Part shown: in pieces, positions 11,301 through 19,594 of the stretch
Layout of the letters: the number at the start of each line of letters is the position of its first letter
Numbering within the stretch: position 1 is the first letter of the stretch
NCBI RefSeq assembly: GCF_029784155.1
Contig: NC_073693.1
Location: 146,446,843-146,510,842 of the forward strand
DNA: 64,000 nucleotides
Source: Uranotaenia lowii
Taxonomy: Eukaryota > Arthropoda > Insecta > Diptera > Culicidae
Reading direction: 5' to 3'
Made by a program: the position numbers and the translations under genes
Notes under the pieces: generated by a model
The model's database searches: none
The model's input: only the letters and a program-made list of their open reading frames with translations
Told to the model about the DNA's origin: nothing

Positions 11301-14300
11301 TGCGTCCCATATTAGCCGCACCTTCTCAGGCTTTTTTGGGTTCAGCACTACCCCCATGGGTAAAAACCACGTACGGCGAAGATCGAAACTTTCAAATTCG
11401 GCCTGGGTGGCTTTATGCGCATAACCTTTAAGCTGATAATCTGCAATCTGTTGACGAATTTTGTCATACAGGGCAGGATTTTTCGTAAGTCTTCTCTCCA
11501 AACATTTCCAGCGTTTCTCAGCCATCGGTCGACTGTCGGGGAATTCAATGTAATTATATTTCCATAATAAACTAACCTCGAATCGGCCACTTGATGTTCG
11601 TTTTGTTGTCTCAGATAATATTTTATAAGCTCGTTGGTCTTCAAGGGTCTGCAACTCTGGGGCAGCTCGTATGCCCAAACTTTCGATCGAGAAGAAGTTT
11701 TTAACAAATTCGTGTAAATTGTCATCAGATTTTGTAGCACAGATGTGTAACTGGTGATGGGGCAACGTATTCGCTCTTCGTGGTACACGACCGAAGATTG
11801 ACCACCCAATCCGTGTTTTGGTAGCAACTGGCTCACCCTGTCTGCCTTCTCTGGCTTTCAATGGCATAATCAAATGAGCATTATTTAGTCCGATGAGTAG
11901 TCTCGGCACTGCAGATTCATAGCTTGTTACTGGTAAACCTTGTAGATGTGGATATTCTTGAGACATTCTGTCGAAATGCAAACTTTGTTCAGGTAGATCA
12001 AGACTCTCAACAGTGTATACTTCTGATAGTTTATGACGCCTAGCGTCGCTAGTTTCAGCTATCTCAAATTCCATAATTCGAGTATTAGAGATGTTCTTGT
12101 TTACTCCCCCAGTCCACTGGATGCAAAGCGACGTTGTAATTCCGTCGCCACCTAGTTCGTCTGCTAGCGATTCCTCTAACATCGTGACAGAAGATCCGTC
12201 GTCCAAAAATGCAAAGGTTTGCACATTGCCTTTGCTACCAAAAAGCGTTACCGGTAGCAAGCGAAAGAGAATAGATGATGTAACCTCACGATGTATAGAC
12301 ACGGTGGCATGTTGTCTCGCAGATGTACTCTCTTGTGGATCGAAATGTAATAAACGATGATGTTTCTTCGAACAGTCGTTTATCCCGCAAACTTCTCCTT
12401 TACACGGCCACCTACTATGGGCCACAAGACAGCGTCTACAGAGCTTATTGTTTTGTTTAATTAGCTTCCAACGTTCATCTGTACTCATATTTTGGAACTT
12501 GAAACATTTTTCTAATGGGTGAGCGAATTTTTGACACGCGACGCATGGTTTCAGTGCAACATGGTTCAGCTGTTCTGTTTGACTCGATTCGGGTTGTTCC
12601 GAGTCATCGACGATTTCAGCGTGCGTGTGAACAAATTCTCTTCCCTTGCTTCTTGATGTTGCATTGTTGATTCCGCCGTTCATTACTAAGCGGCTGGTGG
12701 CGGTAGTTATGTATTGCATGTATTTGGAGAATACATTAAGATCTACGAGCGGGAACTGCGTCTGATACAACGCCCAGTTGAATTGAGCTGTAGGTGGTAA
12801 TTTATCTACGAGTTCCTTGAGCAGAGTAGGGTCAGATAAATGGTTCTGCAATCCTACGGCTTTAAGATGGCTACACATGTTTTGTACAACTAATCCAAAA
12901 TTCATCAGCATGTCTAATCGGTGTTCTTTCGGGGCTGGAGTACTGCGTACCTTGTTGACCATGTGATGTACGATCTGTTCCGGTCGACCAAATAAAGTTT
13001 TAAGCGTCTCGATTACTTCCGGAACCGTCGAAGGGTGCAACAGGAAACTGCTCACGGCTTCTTTAGCATTTCCTCTCAAACTCTGTTGCAGGCGAAGAAG
13101 ATTTTCCGAATTTGAAAAACCGCATAATTCGGTGGAGTGCTGATAGCTACTATAAAAGAGCGGCCAATCCACAGGATCTCCGCTAAACACAGGAAGTTCT
13201 TTCCTCCCCACGTGGCGGGCTGCTAACTGCTGCGATGTTGGCCCGGAAAGGTGGTCACGAACGTGGTTTGTTTCATACGATGGATTCACAATAGGGGCAA
13301 CTGGAGTGGGAGGATATGGTGGTTGCTGAGGTAGCATGGGTGGTGTAACTTCAGGGAAATCGTAACAGGGGGTTCTTCTCCCGATGGGTGTGCTTATATT
13401 TTCATACATCGATGCATTGATAGGTTTTTCAAAGGGATTATGTTGTGTAAATAATTCACTTACCGATGGTGCATCGTTTTGGGGGAGGGTATTGTTACCT
13501 GCCGCTGGTTGACAATTCTGGTAATACACAGGTCCGATGTTCATTTCCGGTGATAAAGTCTTGTTGGGTTGAGAAAATTGATTTAGCCGACTCATAAGTT
13601 GCTGTTCAACAAGACGCAATCGACTCAATTCACGATCACGCTCTTCCAGCGCTCTCTCTGTTTGCTTCCGATGTTCGATACGCTCTTCTTCCTGAGATCG
13701 TATTTGCCTACGATACTCCGCTTCCCGTTTCTGCATTTCCTCCGCATCCGCGCGTCGTTGTTGTTCAACTAACTTCAACTGCTGCATCAATTCGATTTCA
13801 CGCTTTCGACGAATATCGTTTTCCTGGGCATGTTGTTGTTGTAAATTTTGTACACGACGAAGGTTGTCGATTTCAAGCCGCCACTTGTCGAATGTAGGTT
13901 GGGATGGCTTCGGATAGGCTCCAGTTCTTTGATCGTTGGATTCCACATCCTTTAGAAGACGTAGAAAAGGTTGTATGTCAACTAACGGGATTCTAGCGGC
14001 ATCGTCGGTAGCAGCAGACTCATTGTCCTGACACTCTCCTACGGAAATACTGCCGGTTGTTCGTTGCAGGGATGTGCGATCTAAATCCACAATCCAACTA
14101 GCCAGATCAAGAACAACTGCTGCGGGAGTTTTCTCCTCACTTTCGATGGGTTTTGTTAATGGGGTCGACGTTTGAGGGCCACCAAGCTGGCTCACTAGCG
14201 TAGGTTCAACTGCTCTCCCGGAATCAATGGCCTTGGCAGATTCTGACGGCATTGTAACGACGTCCCGGTTGGATCTTTCAACGGTTCTTGACTGATCCTT

Positions 14301-14873
14301 AACCCAATCTGTTACCCGGCAGGATCCGGCTTGACTACTGCGTTTACTCCGAGCACTATCTCTTTCATTCTCTTCATCCTGCTGTTCAAGCAGTTTATAT
14401 TTTTTGTTTAGATAAGTTTTATCTCGATCCATCTGCGCCTTGGCTGCTGTTTCGTGCAGCTTCCGCTCTTCTTCCAACCGTTCCAAATCACGAGCTATAC
14501 GAGCTCGACGAGAGCTGCTAGCTGTGGATTCAGCCGTGATTGAACTAGGTGCTGGTGGAGGGATCCGGGGCCTGCACATCACGCACCGATACGCTATCTC
14601 GTGGGCGTTGGCAGTAGTTACACCGGCACACTTGAAATGTTCCCATCCTTGGCAACCCATACACTGAACCATGAATTTATCAGCATCATTCCGTTGATCG
14701 CAAGAAATACAGTCCCGCTCGTGACCTCGATTTGCCTCAACGAAAGTAGCCTCGAAGAGTATACCGCAATTCTCAGAGGCGTGGGACGATGCAATTTGTA
14801 GGTTAGCTTTCATTGCCTCTCGAATTGCCTTAGTCTGCGATCGGGTTTGCCGCTGATGCTGGTTGGAAGCCAT
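8349..14873 (-). CDS. BEL/Pao gag-pol polyprotein (PHD finger, gag, protease, RT, RNase H, integrase)
   Basis: One open frame of about 2174 residues encodes all proteins for a BEL/Pao cycle. In order (plus-strand positions): a PHD-type zinc finger (14770-14570; C-x2-C, C-x2-C, H-x2-C, C-x2-C pattern); a charged coiled coil (14540-14330); a long Gln/Glu/Arg coiled coil (13870-13560); a DUF1759-type gag domain (about 13215-12740); a Cys/His cluster with CVACQKF (12560-12350); an aspartic protease with LDDGS (about 12190-12205); RT with YVDD (about 10945-10956); RNase H (VDAS, PRLELLAAL, SDSTT; 10405-10000); integrase with an HHCC finger (9430-9310) and a D-D-E core (GIDYFGP, TDNGT, CWERM; 9220-8870). 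The ATG at 14873 has A at -3 and G at +4 and is preferred over an in-frame ATG at 14933 inside the LTR. Stop is TGA at 8349-8351. No frameshift separates gag from pol, normal for this family. Confidence 0.96.
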   Translation of the reverse strand: MASNQHQRQTRSQTKAIREAMKANLQIASSHASENCGILFEATFVEANRGHERDCISCDQRNDADKFMVQCMGCQGWEHFKCAGVTTANAHEIAYRCVMCRPRIPPPAPSSITAESTASSSRRARIARDLERLEEERKLHETAAKAQMDRDKTYLNKKYKLLEQQDEENERDSARSKRSSQAGSCRVTDWVKDQSRTVERSNRDVVTMPSESAKAIDSGRAVEPTLVSQLGGPQTSTPLTKPIESEEKTPAAVVLDLASWIVDLDRTSLQRTTGSISVGECQDNESAATDDAARIPLVDIQPFLRLLKDVESNDQRTGAYPKPSQPTFDKWRLEIDNLRRVQNLQQQHAQENDIRRKREIELMQQLKLVEQQRRADAEEMQKREAEYRRQIRSQEEERIEHRKQTERALEERDRELSRLRLVEQQLMSRLNQFSQPNKTLSPEMNIGPVYYQNCQPAAGNNTLPQNDAPSVSELFTQHNPFEKPINASMYENISTPIGRRTPCYDFPEVTPPMLPQQPPYPPTPVAPIVNPSYETNHVRDHLSGPTSQQLAARHVGRKELPVFSGDPVDWPLFYSSYQHSTELCGFSNSENLLRLQQSLRGNAKEAVSSFLLHPSTVPEVIETLKTLFGRPEQIVHHMVNKVRSTPAPKEHRLDMLMNFGLVVQNMCSHLKAVGLQNHLSDPTLLKELVDKLPPTAQFNWALYQTQFPLVDLNVFSKYMQYITTATSRLVMNGGINNATSRSKGREFVHTHAEIVDDSEQPESSQTEQLNHVALKPCVACQKFAHPLEKCFKFQNMSTDERWKLIKQNNKLCRRCLVAHSRWPCKGEVCGINDCSKKHHRLLHFDPQESTSARQHATVSIHREVTSSILFRLLPVTLFGSKGNVQTFAFLDDGSSVTMLEESLADELGGDGITTSLCIQWTGGVNKNISNTRIMEFEIAETSDARRHKLSEVYTVESLDLPEQSLHFDRMSQEYPHLQGLPVTSYESAVPRLLIGLNNAHLIMPLKAREGRQGEPVATKTRIGWSIFGRVPRRANTLPHHQLHICATKSDDNLHEFVKNFFSIESLGIRAAPELQTLEDQRAYKILSETTKRTSSGRFEVSLLWKYNYIEFPDSRPMAEKRWKCLERRLTKNPALYDKIRQQIADYQLKGYAHKATQAEFESFDLRRTWFLPMGVVLNPKKPEKVRLIWDAAAKVDGVSLNSMLMKGPDLLTSLLSILFRYREREVAIAADIREMFHQILVRPEDRSAQLFLWRDSPDKPLDIMVMDVAIFGATCSPAHAQFVKNLNAAEYQRDYPRAADAITRWHYVDDYVQCVDTVEEAVELALQVTEVHSKGKFEIVNWISNRNEVLQQIGANNPTVVKNMQFGDESEGQRLLGMIWQPSSDVFSFPVQFSKEIADLINCETVPTKRQLLKLVMSLYDPLGLISAFTIHGKIIIQEVWREKVAWDDKIPEEIFTKWKLWLSALPGIECLKIKRCYFPGYTKNTYDNVQLHIFVDASEQAYAAVAYLRVVEDNKVRCALVSSKTKVAPLKILSIPRLELLAALIGARLRKVIEEEHTLTIHEVLFWSDSTTVLSWIRSDMRRYNRFVAHRINEILELSKIEEWRWVPTRLNVADEATKWGKGPSFDAESRWYKAPEFLYELDENEWPKDRIVYAEVSKEELRIDSVHAHVARVPIIDINRFSKWERLLRVTGYVHYFEDCYLKKFLGKQINTIGMNSDHLKRAERALWRIAQNDSFPKEVDILRHNNQTSVPNRRKISKSSSISSMGPTIDEFGVIRVDGRMQAADWMEYDAKYPIILPRDHRITYLVLDWYHRNYGHANDETVVNELRQRFRIPRLRVELKKVKKACQWCKVYKASPVAPKMGPLPRVRLTPFVRPFTFTGIDYFGPYLIKIGRKAVKRWVVLFTCLTLRAVHLEVAANMSSDSCKKAIRRFVARRGAPEEIYTDNGTNFLGVSRELRTELKAINNELGSTFTDTRTQWYFIPPAAPHMGGCWERMVRSVKTALKSVPTVDKFDEESFLTVLIEAEHMINSRPLTFIPIRSENEESLTPNHFLMLGSKGVRQGVKRPILKGTVIRCSWDLIQRVLQIFWQRWVVEYLPTITRRTKWFEDVRPINDGELVVIADEGARNRWIRGRVIKMYPGKDGVSRMADIQISGGVLSRPCTKLALLDVK

Positions 14874-14899
14874 GGTACTTCTGGATAAATTTTTGAGTT

Positions 14900-15314
14900 T
14901 GTTCGTGAAATTGATCCTGGAGTTTTTCAGCAAGAATAACGCCGGTTTTATATTGCTTCAAGCTCAAACTGCAATTTATTGGCATGTTAGTAATTGAATT
15001 CAAGTTAGATAATTTTATGCTTACAATTTAATCTCCTACTACAATTTGTATTTCACGAACCAAACTTCGGTTAATACGCTCCGTTTTCAACTAGAACTAT
15101 ACAAATATTGTTTATTAATTTGGCAAATAAAGATCTTTAAATATAATACTTGAAACGTGCTGGTACTCTACAATGACGATTGTTAATAATGACTTGCAAA
15201 ATTTTCTGACAACCTATCTCGAATATGCGGCGTCGCGACGCCTCCTTATCACTGTTATCAAATTACTGTCAAAGCTGTTTCTGGGTCGTCCGAGGGGCTA
15301 GCTTGTGCACAACA
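14900..15314 (-). repeat. BEL 5' LTR (promoter side)
   Basis: This copy precedes the polyprotein on the minus strand and should drive transcription. A TATA-like TATATTTAAAG (rc of about 15136-15146) and a downstream AATAAA are present. The in-frame ATG at 14933 falls near its inner end. After the LTR, only 26 bases separate it from the preferred start codon. Confidence 0.95.
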
Positions 15315-15319
15315 CGGAG
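15315..15319. repeat. BEL target-site duplication (CGGAG), right copy
   Basis: Partner of 7886-7890. Removing the BEL element and one CGGAG restores a continuous RT frame in the LINE. Confidence 0.92.
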
Positions 15320-16205
15320 CGAGTGCCGTTTACGAGGACTTGGATGCTGCGATCTGATAGAAAGTCAGTTATGTAGTGCATTATCCTTCCTACTATTCCC
15401 CATTCGTTCAGTTGATTTATGATAGCGACTCTGTCGACACGGTCGAATGCTTTAGACAGGTCGAGAGAGGCACACTCTGTATGGTAGTTCTTTTGGGAGG
15501 GTGAATCAAGAAGCATTTCTAATTCTTGAAAGTAGTCGTCGGTGGATCGACCACTACGAAAGGCATATTGGCGATGATCTAGCAGAGACTGTCCTTCGAG
15601 GATGGCGTGGAGTCGTCGGTTTACCATTCGTTCCATTATCTTGCCAGTGCAGGCCAGCAAAGTAATGGGTCTGTAGCTATCCAGGAGGTGAGGGTCTTGT
15701 TTAGGCTTTACTATAGGGATGACTAGACCCAGTTTCCAGCAGTTGGGGAAAGTGCCATTTATCCAGATTTCATTGAAGATATGGAGAAGCGTTGTTTTGC
15801 CGGTGAGTGATAGGTTTTTTAAAAAGGGGTAACCAATATCGTCGGGGCCGGCTGAGAGGCCCTTGACTTTCCTCAAAGCTGCCTCAAGTTCGTCGAAAGA
15901 GAAGTTGGTGTTATAGATCCTTTCGTTCAGGGATGGGTTTGTTGGCAAAGGTAGCATAGTGGTGTTTGAGGGAGATGATATGGATGCAAAGTGGGAGCAG
16001 AAGGAGTTGGCTAGGGTGGAAGGGTCGTTTATGTATTTCTGGTTCAGGAGAAGATGGAAGGGATTGCTTCGGTGTTCGCCGTTGAGTATTTTTATTTTGT
16101 TCCAGAGAACATTGGTTGGGGTGTTTGGATGAACCTCTTCTGTGAATTTCTGCCAGCTGTTGGCTTTAGCGGTGCGAACTACAGCTCTGGCTAGTGAACG
16201 GCTGT
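15320..16205 (-). pseudogene. LINE ORF2, middle part: linker and RT motifs 0-A
   Basis: Reading continues here in a frame shifted relative to the endonuclease part. It is open from about 16195 down to the BEL insertion. It carries the RT N-terminal region: SAGPDDIGYPFLK, a fingers motif (DSYRPITLLACTGKIMERM), QYAFRSGRSTDD, and motif A (SLDLSKAFDRVD) with a catalytic aspartate. The insertion lies in the palm between motifs A and B, so catalysis would need both halves joined. Frame arithmetic (7429 bp removed) keeps this part in phase with 6159-7890. Confidence 0.9.
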
Positions 16206-17252
16206 CTTGAATTCTGAGAGTGCCTGTTGTTTTCTAGGATCATCATTTGGAATTCTTTTCAGGTATCGTAGTGCTTTCCGCCTTTTTTTAATGGCGGAAC
16301 GGACTTCTGGACCCCACCAAGGGACTGCAGTCTTGCCGGGGACGCCGCTGGTCCTCGGGATGTTTTTAGTTCCTGCTTCCAAAAGTATTTTTGTGAAGGA
16401 GGGGATGCATAATGATGTTTCAAGGGCTAGGGATTTATCGACTTCGATTTGGTATCCTATCCAGTCTGCCTCGTCGTACTTCCAGCGAGGTCTGGTCGCG
16501 GATTTAGGTGTAGGGTGTTCGAGCTTAATCAAGATAGGGAAGTGGTCACTGCCAAAGGTGTCGTCAAAAATTTGCCAACCAAACTTTGGTCCGAGCTCCC
16601 ATGAGGCCAGTGTGATGTCGATAGCGGACATATTGCCGGAGGCAGGGTCTATTCTGGTTGGTTGCAAGTTGTTTAAAATAGTCAAGTTTCGGCTTAAGGC
16701 TAGGTCTTCCAAAAAGGAGCCTTTATTGGTGGTGTGGGAACTGCCCCAGCTAGTGGAGTGGGCGTTTAGGTCACCCATGATGATGAAAGGGGGTGGAAGC
16801 TCGGATAAGAGATGCTCTATTTCACTTGTGAACTGATGGTAGGGCAGTTGTGGAGGAATGTAGAGAGATACGACGGTTATGTCTATCGGTGTGTGGACTC
16901 TGACACAAACTGCGTTTAAAGTGGTGTTGATGTTGAGAAGTTTGTATGGGGTGTTGATTTTTACGGCTAGACCGGCGCCTTGGCGCGATGATGGGTCGGA
17001 TATCGTATGTAGATTGTATCCTTTTATGATGTTTTGAGGGATTTTGGAGTTCGTAAGTATGTCTTGGATGGCGAAAATAGTCGGTGAAGCATTTGAAAGG
17101 AGGATTTGAATATCAGGAAGTCTTTTTGTGAGGCCTCTAGTGTTCCACTGGATGGCAAAATTTTGAGATTTTTTTTGAGCGGGTCGGTTAGTCACGGTGG
17201 TATTGTAAGATTGGTTCTGCATTCTATTTAGTGTGCTTGACGATGTATCCAT
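16191..17252 (-). pseudogene. LINE ORF2, 5' part: apurinic-type endonuclease
   Basis: The 353-codon frame begins 22 bp after the ORF1 stop. It contains an exonuclease-endonuclease-phosphatase domain that nicks target DNA. Visible motifs are N37 in IQWNTRG, AIQDI (residues 61-65), GDLNAHS (160-166), AIDITLAS (210-217) and SDHFPI (235-240). The usual QE metal-binding motif reads QD here (D64), a conservative change of a residue normally glutamate. The frame ends at TAG 16191-16193, about where a frameshift of one base (deletion) or its equivalent has occurred; sequence homologous to ORF2 goes on in the next frame. Whether the shift belongs to this copy or is programmed cannot be told from one copy; a fixed loss is more likely. 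Confidence 0.88.
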
Positions 17253-17274
17253 GTTTGTTTGGGATAGGTTTAAT

Positions 17275-18543
17275 TTAACGGTTTTGGTTTTGTGACTTAC
17301 CGAACTGCTTGGAGGGGTCTTGTGTTGTAGTTTTACCTGGCTGGGTGGTTTGCGAAGTGGATGGGAGGGCTTGATTTTTCTGACCGCGCGATCGTTTTTT
17401 CTTGGGTCGTTCCTTTGTTTGGCTTTTTATGGGGTCACCTCCGGTGGGGGAGTCTTCGGAGGATGTCTTCCAAAAGCGCTTGGGTGTGGAGATTGTGCTA
17501 ACTGTGGAGCTGTTACTGGTCATGTCGGTGTCGCTGTCAGATTCCTCGTGTGATCCTGGATCCGGTTGATTTTGGTTTTTCACTTGGCTGGTGAGTTTCT
17601 CAATTTGGGTGGTGAGAATGGCTACCAATTGTTTGAGTTCTGATATTTCCTTGTTCTTGTCGTTGATTGCGGAATTTAAGCTGGCTTGGTTGAGTCGCTG
17701 TTGGACTGATGTTGTTTGGTTTTGGCGGAGACGATATTCTTTAACAGCTTCGTTGTGTGATATGCCCTTGTCGGTCCTGATTTTAATTATCTCCTGCTCG
17801 GCCTGGAAGGCAGGGCAAGATCGGCTGTTGCTGGGGTGGGAGCCTTGGCAATTTACGCAGTAGGGTGTTTTTTGGCAGTCTTTGTGGCTTTGCTTTTCTC
17901 CGCAGTTAAGGCAGGTGACATCATTCTTGCAGTGCTTTTTGGTGTGTCCAAGTATGCCACACTGCAAGCAAGTCATTGGTCGAGAGTAGTACGGACGGGT
18001 TTGAGCTTGAATGAAGCCGAATCGGATGTGGGTGGGAACTAGGGTTCCTTGGATGGTTAGGACAAAGGTGTTGGTGGGTTGAATTTTTCCATCAATCTTT
18101 CTGGTAAATCGGTACACGTTGGTTACCCCTTGATTGGCCAGGTCTTTGGTTAATGCCTCGTCAGTAGCGCCAGCAACTTCCCGGCAAGTTACCACGCATT
18201 TACAGCTGTTGAGTGTTGGGTGGAGCTCTACGGTGACGGGAGTTGAGTCAATCAACTGTTTGACGGATAACAGTTTGTCAATTTGCTTTTGGGATCGTAC
18301 TTTGAGCAGATAAGCTTGTCCTTGGTCGCACGGGTGTCCTCCTACGATTTGCCCGGCGGCGAGCTCGACGGTTTTTGAAATTATGAATGGGTAAGTCGGC
18401 AGTTTGCTGTTTGGGGTGGGTTTGAGCAGCAGGAACTTAATCGGTCCGTGTGCTCCGTTCGGATCCATCCATTCAGGGATTTGTCTTTGATTGGAGCTTG
18501 ATGGGATTGGGGACTTTCCCCATGGCGGGGTATTTTCCCCCAT
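17275..18543 (-). CDS. LINE ORF1 protein (gag-like RNA-binding, three zinc knuckles)
   Basis: A 422-residue frame, uninterrupted. The start ATG at 18543 sits in GCCGCCATGG, a near-ideal context. The middle of the protein has three zinc knuckles: residues 192-205 (CLQCGILGHTKKHC), 211-223 (CLNC, H, C) and 229-243 (CVNC, H, C), as in I-type and Jockey-type ORF1 proteins. Residues about 288-325 form a leucine/isoleucine-rich probable coiled coil. The C terminus is basic and rich in Ser, Thr and Gln. By family knowledge it coats the element RNA to form the retrotransposition particle. It ends TAA at 17275-17277, 22 bp before ORF2, so ORF2 translation probably depends on reinitiation. Confidence 0.92.
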   Translation of the reverse strand: MGENTPPWGKSPIPSSSNQRQIPEWMDPNGAHGPIKFLLLKPTPNSKLPTYPFIISKTVELAAGQIVGGHPCDQGQAYLLKVRSQKQIDKLLSVKQLIDSTPVTVELHPTLNSCKCVVTCREVAGATDEALTKDLANQGVTNVYRFTRKIDGKIQPTNTFVLTIQGTLVPTHIRFGFIQAQTRPYYSRPMTCLQCGILGHTKKHCKNDVTCLNCGEKQSHKDCQKTPYCVNCQGSHPSNSRSCPAFQAEQEIIKIRTDKGISHNEAVKEYRLRQNQTTSVQQRLNQASLNSAINDKNKEISELKQLVAILTTQIEKLTSQVKNQNQPDPGSHEESDSDTDMTSNSSTVSTISTPKRFWKTSSEDSPTGGDPIKSQTKERPKKKRSRGQKNQALPSTSQTTQPGKTTTQDPSKQFGKSQNQNR

Positions 18544-18720
18544 GGCGGCGGCTGTGCACTTATTTTATGCACTCGGAGATTTCGAAGCTGGAGATATTTT
18601 TCCTAGCTTGACGGTGAAAAAGATTCACTACAAAAGGATGTCTGTGATAGAGAAGATGGGCACTTAAATACGCTTGTGCGGGAAACACGTCCGAACACGA
18701 CACAGGATCGAGATAGACTC
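18544..18720 (-). promoter_or_regulatory. LINE 5' leader with internal promoter (DPE)
   Basis: The element starts (minus strand) GAGTCTATCTCG. GGACGTG lies at bases 29-35 (plus-strand 18686-18692). Counting the A at base 2 as the start site, GGACG falls exactly at +28 to +32, the fixed position of the downstream promoter element (RGWYV) that drives Drosophila Jockey- and I-like LINEs from inside their own transcript. Because the promoter is inside the element, every full-length copy carries it. Confidence 0.75.
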
Positions 18721-18733
18721 GCTTTCAAAGTAT
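18721..18733. repeat. target-site duplication of the LINE, copy at its 5' end
   Basis: GCTTTCAAAGTAT, identical to 6044-6056. Its position directly beyond the first leader base shows that the 5' end is not truncated. Confidence 0.9.
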
Positions 18734-19221
18734 GGCATTCAGAAGTTCTTAACGATTGAAATATTCGAATAAATATTTTTACTATAATTTTTTCTTTAGG
18801 GAAACCTTTTAAAGTGATTAAAAAAGATCTAATTCATGGTCATAGTCACATTATGTTAGATTTTTCAAACAGAGTGCAATAACTCAAAATAAAATAAATT
18901 TCATGAGATAACAAGTTTATTGTTTTGTTATATTTGGCAATTTTTGTTTTGAACATTTGATCTATGTAAGCCATTCCAGTTTCAAGATATAGCTGAGGAA
19001 TCAAGTATCCTCATGAATAAAAAAAAGTTTCGAAAACCTTGGATAATCCAGTTGGTTCAATGCCAAACAAAATATTTGACACTTTTTTGATAACATGTTA
19101 TTGATAATTATTGACAGCTTTTGGTTTTCTGATCATAAGTTTCGAAGTGTTCTTGATAAAACATGAATTGCGCTTTAAGAAATTTCCACCCCAAAATGTT
19201 TTTTTGTTTTTGAATTTAATT
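18734..19221. other. AT-rich DNA, nothing recognised
   Basis: No ORF, terminal repeat or RNA gene could be supported. Confidence 0.5.
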
Positions 19222-19228
19222 AGCTATA

Positions 19229-19287
19229 AACAGACCCGAATAACCCCCGAGTTTGAAAGATCCTAAATAAATATCATCATCATCATC
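19229..19287 (+). mobile_element. 59-bp 5'-truncated LINE tail
   Basis: A tiny insert ending CCTAAATAAAT plus (ATC)n is flanked by AGCTATA at 19222-19228 and 19288-19294. This is the signature of a severely 5'-truncated non-LTR retrotransposon with a simple-repeat tail and a 7-bp target-site duplication. The donor family is not identified. Confidence 0.7.
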
Positions 19288-19594
19288 AGCTATAGAGGAT
19301 AAAATTGAGATGTATTATGATAAAATAAGTGTAGTTTCGAAAGATCTATCAAATGGCATCATTATTTTGGTGATATTTGATTCCTGATGCGATGCGCTTA
19401 TAGAAAATTTGAACACAGCCTTACTTATGATAAAGATTCTATCCGAAGACTGTATTTCGATTAGAGTTAAGATAAAAAAGTTATTAGGCTAATTGAGCTA
19501 ACTTTTCTAAGGGTTGCATTCATCACTGTTAAATGAGGCATCACAATGATAAACGTAATAAATTTGTCAAAATTAGCAAATATAACTTCAACAC

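Larger units (their letters stand above)
7891..15314 (-). mobile_element. intact BEL/Pao LTR retrotransposon, 7424 bp
   Basis: A complete LTR retrotransposon on the minus strand. Two 415-bp LTRs (7891-8305 and 14900-15314) begin TGTT and end AACA, and no difference was found on reading both. The duplication is CGGAG. One polyprotein frame fills the interior and ends 43 bp before the 3' LTR. A polypurine tract abuts that LTR. No env-like ORF is present. Domain order protease, RT, RNase H, integrase, with the family-specific gag (DUF1759) and aspartic protease (DUF1758) types, places it in BEL/Pao. Matching LTRs mean recent insertion, and the unbroken frame means it could be autonomous. No TGG-type primer binding site is seen right after the 5' LTR. 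Confidence 0.97.
6057..18720 (-). mobile_element. full-length LINE (I/LOA-like, with RNase H), interrupted by a BEL element
   Basis: A minus-strand non-LTR retrotransposon whose two ends are defined by a 13-bp target-site duplication. Removing the 7429 bp of BEL element plus one duplication leaves about 5.2 kb. Reading on the minus strand, the order is a 177-bp 5' leader, ORF1 (17275-18543), a 22-bp gap, ORF2 starting at 17252, and a short 3' UTR ending in an A-rich tail (T-rich at 6057-6079 on the plus strand). ORF2 order is apurinic endonuclease, reverse transcriptase, RNase H and a C-terminal zinc motif. RNase H after RT fits the I/LOA/ingi group rather than Jockey; the exact clade was not resolved. 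Defects seen are one frameshift near 16195-16206 and the BEL insertion. After notional removal of the insertion the RT frame continues without a break. Confidence 0.93.

Noticed and set aside
8296..14801. Plus-strand frames of 60-115 codons across the BEL element
   Set aside because: They are antisense shadows of the long polyprotein frame and have no domain content.
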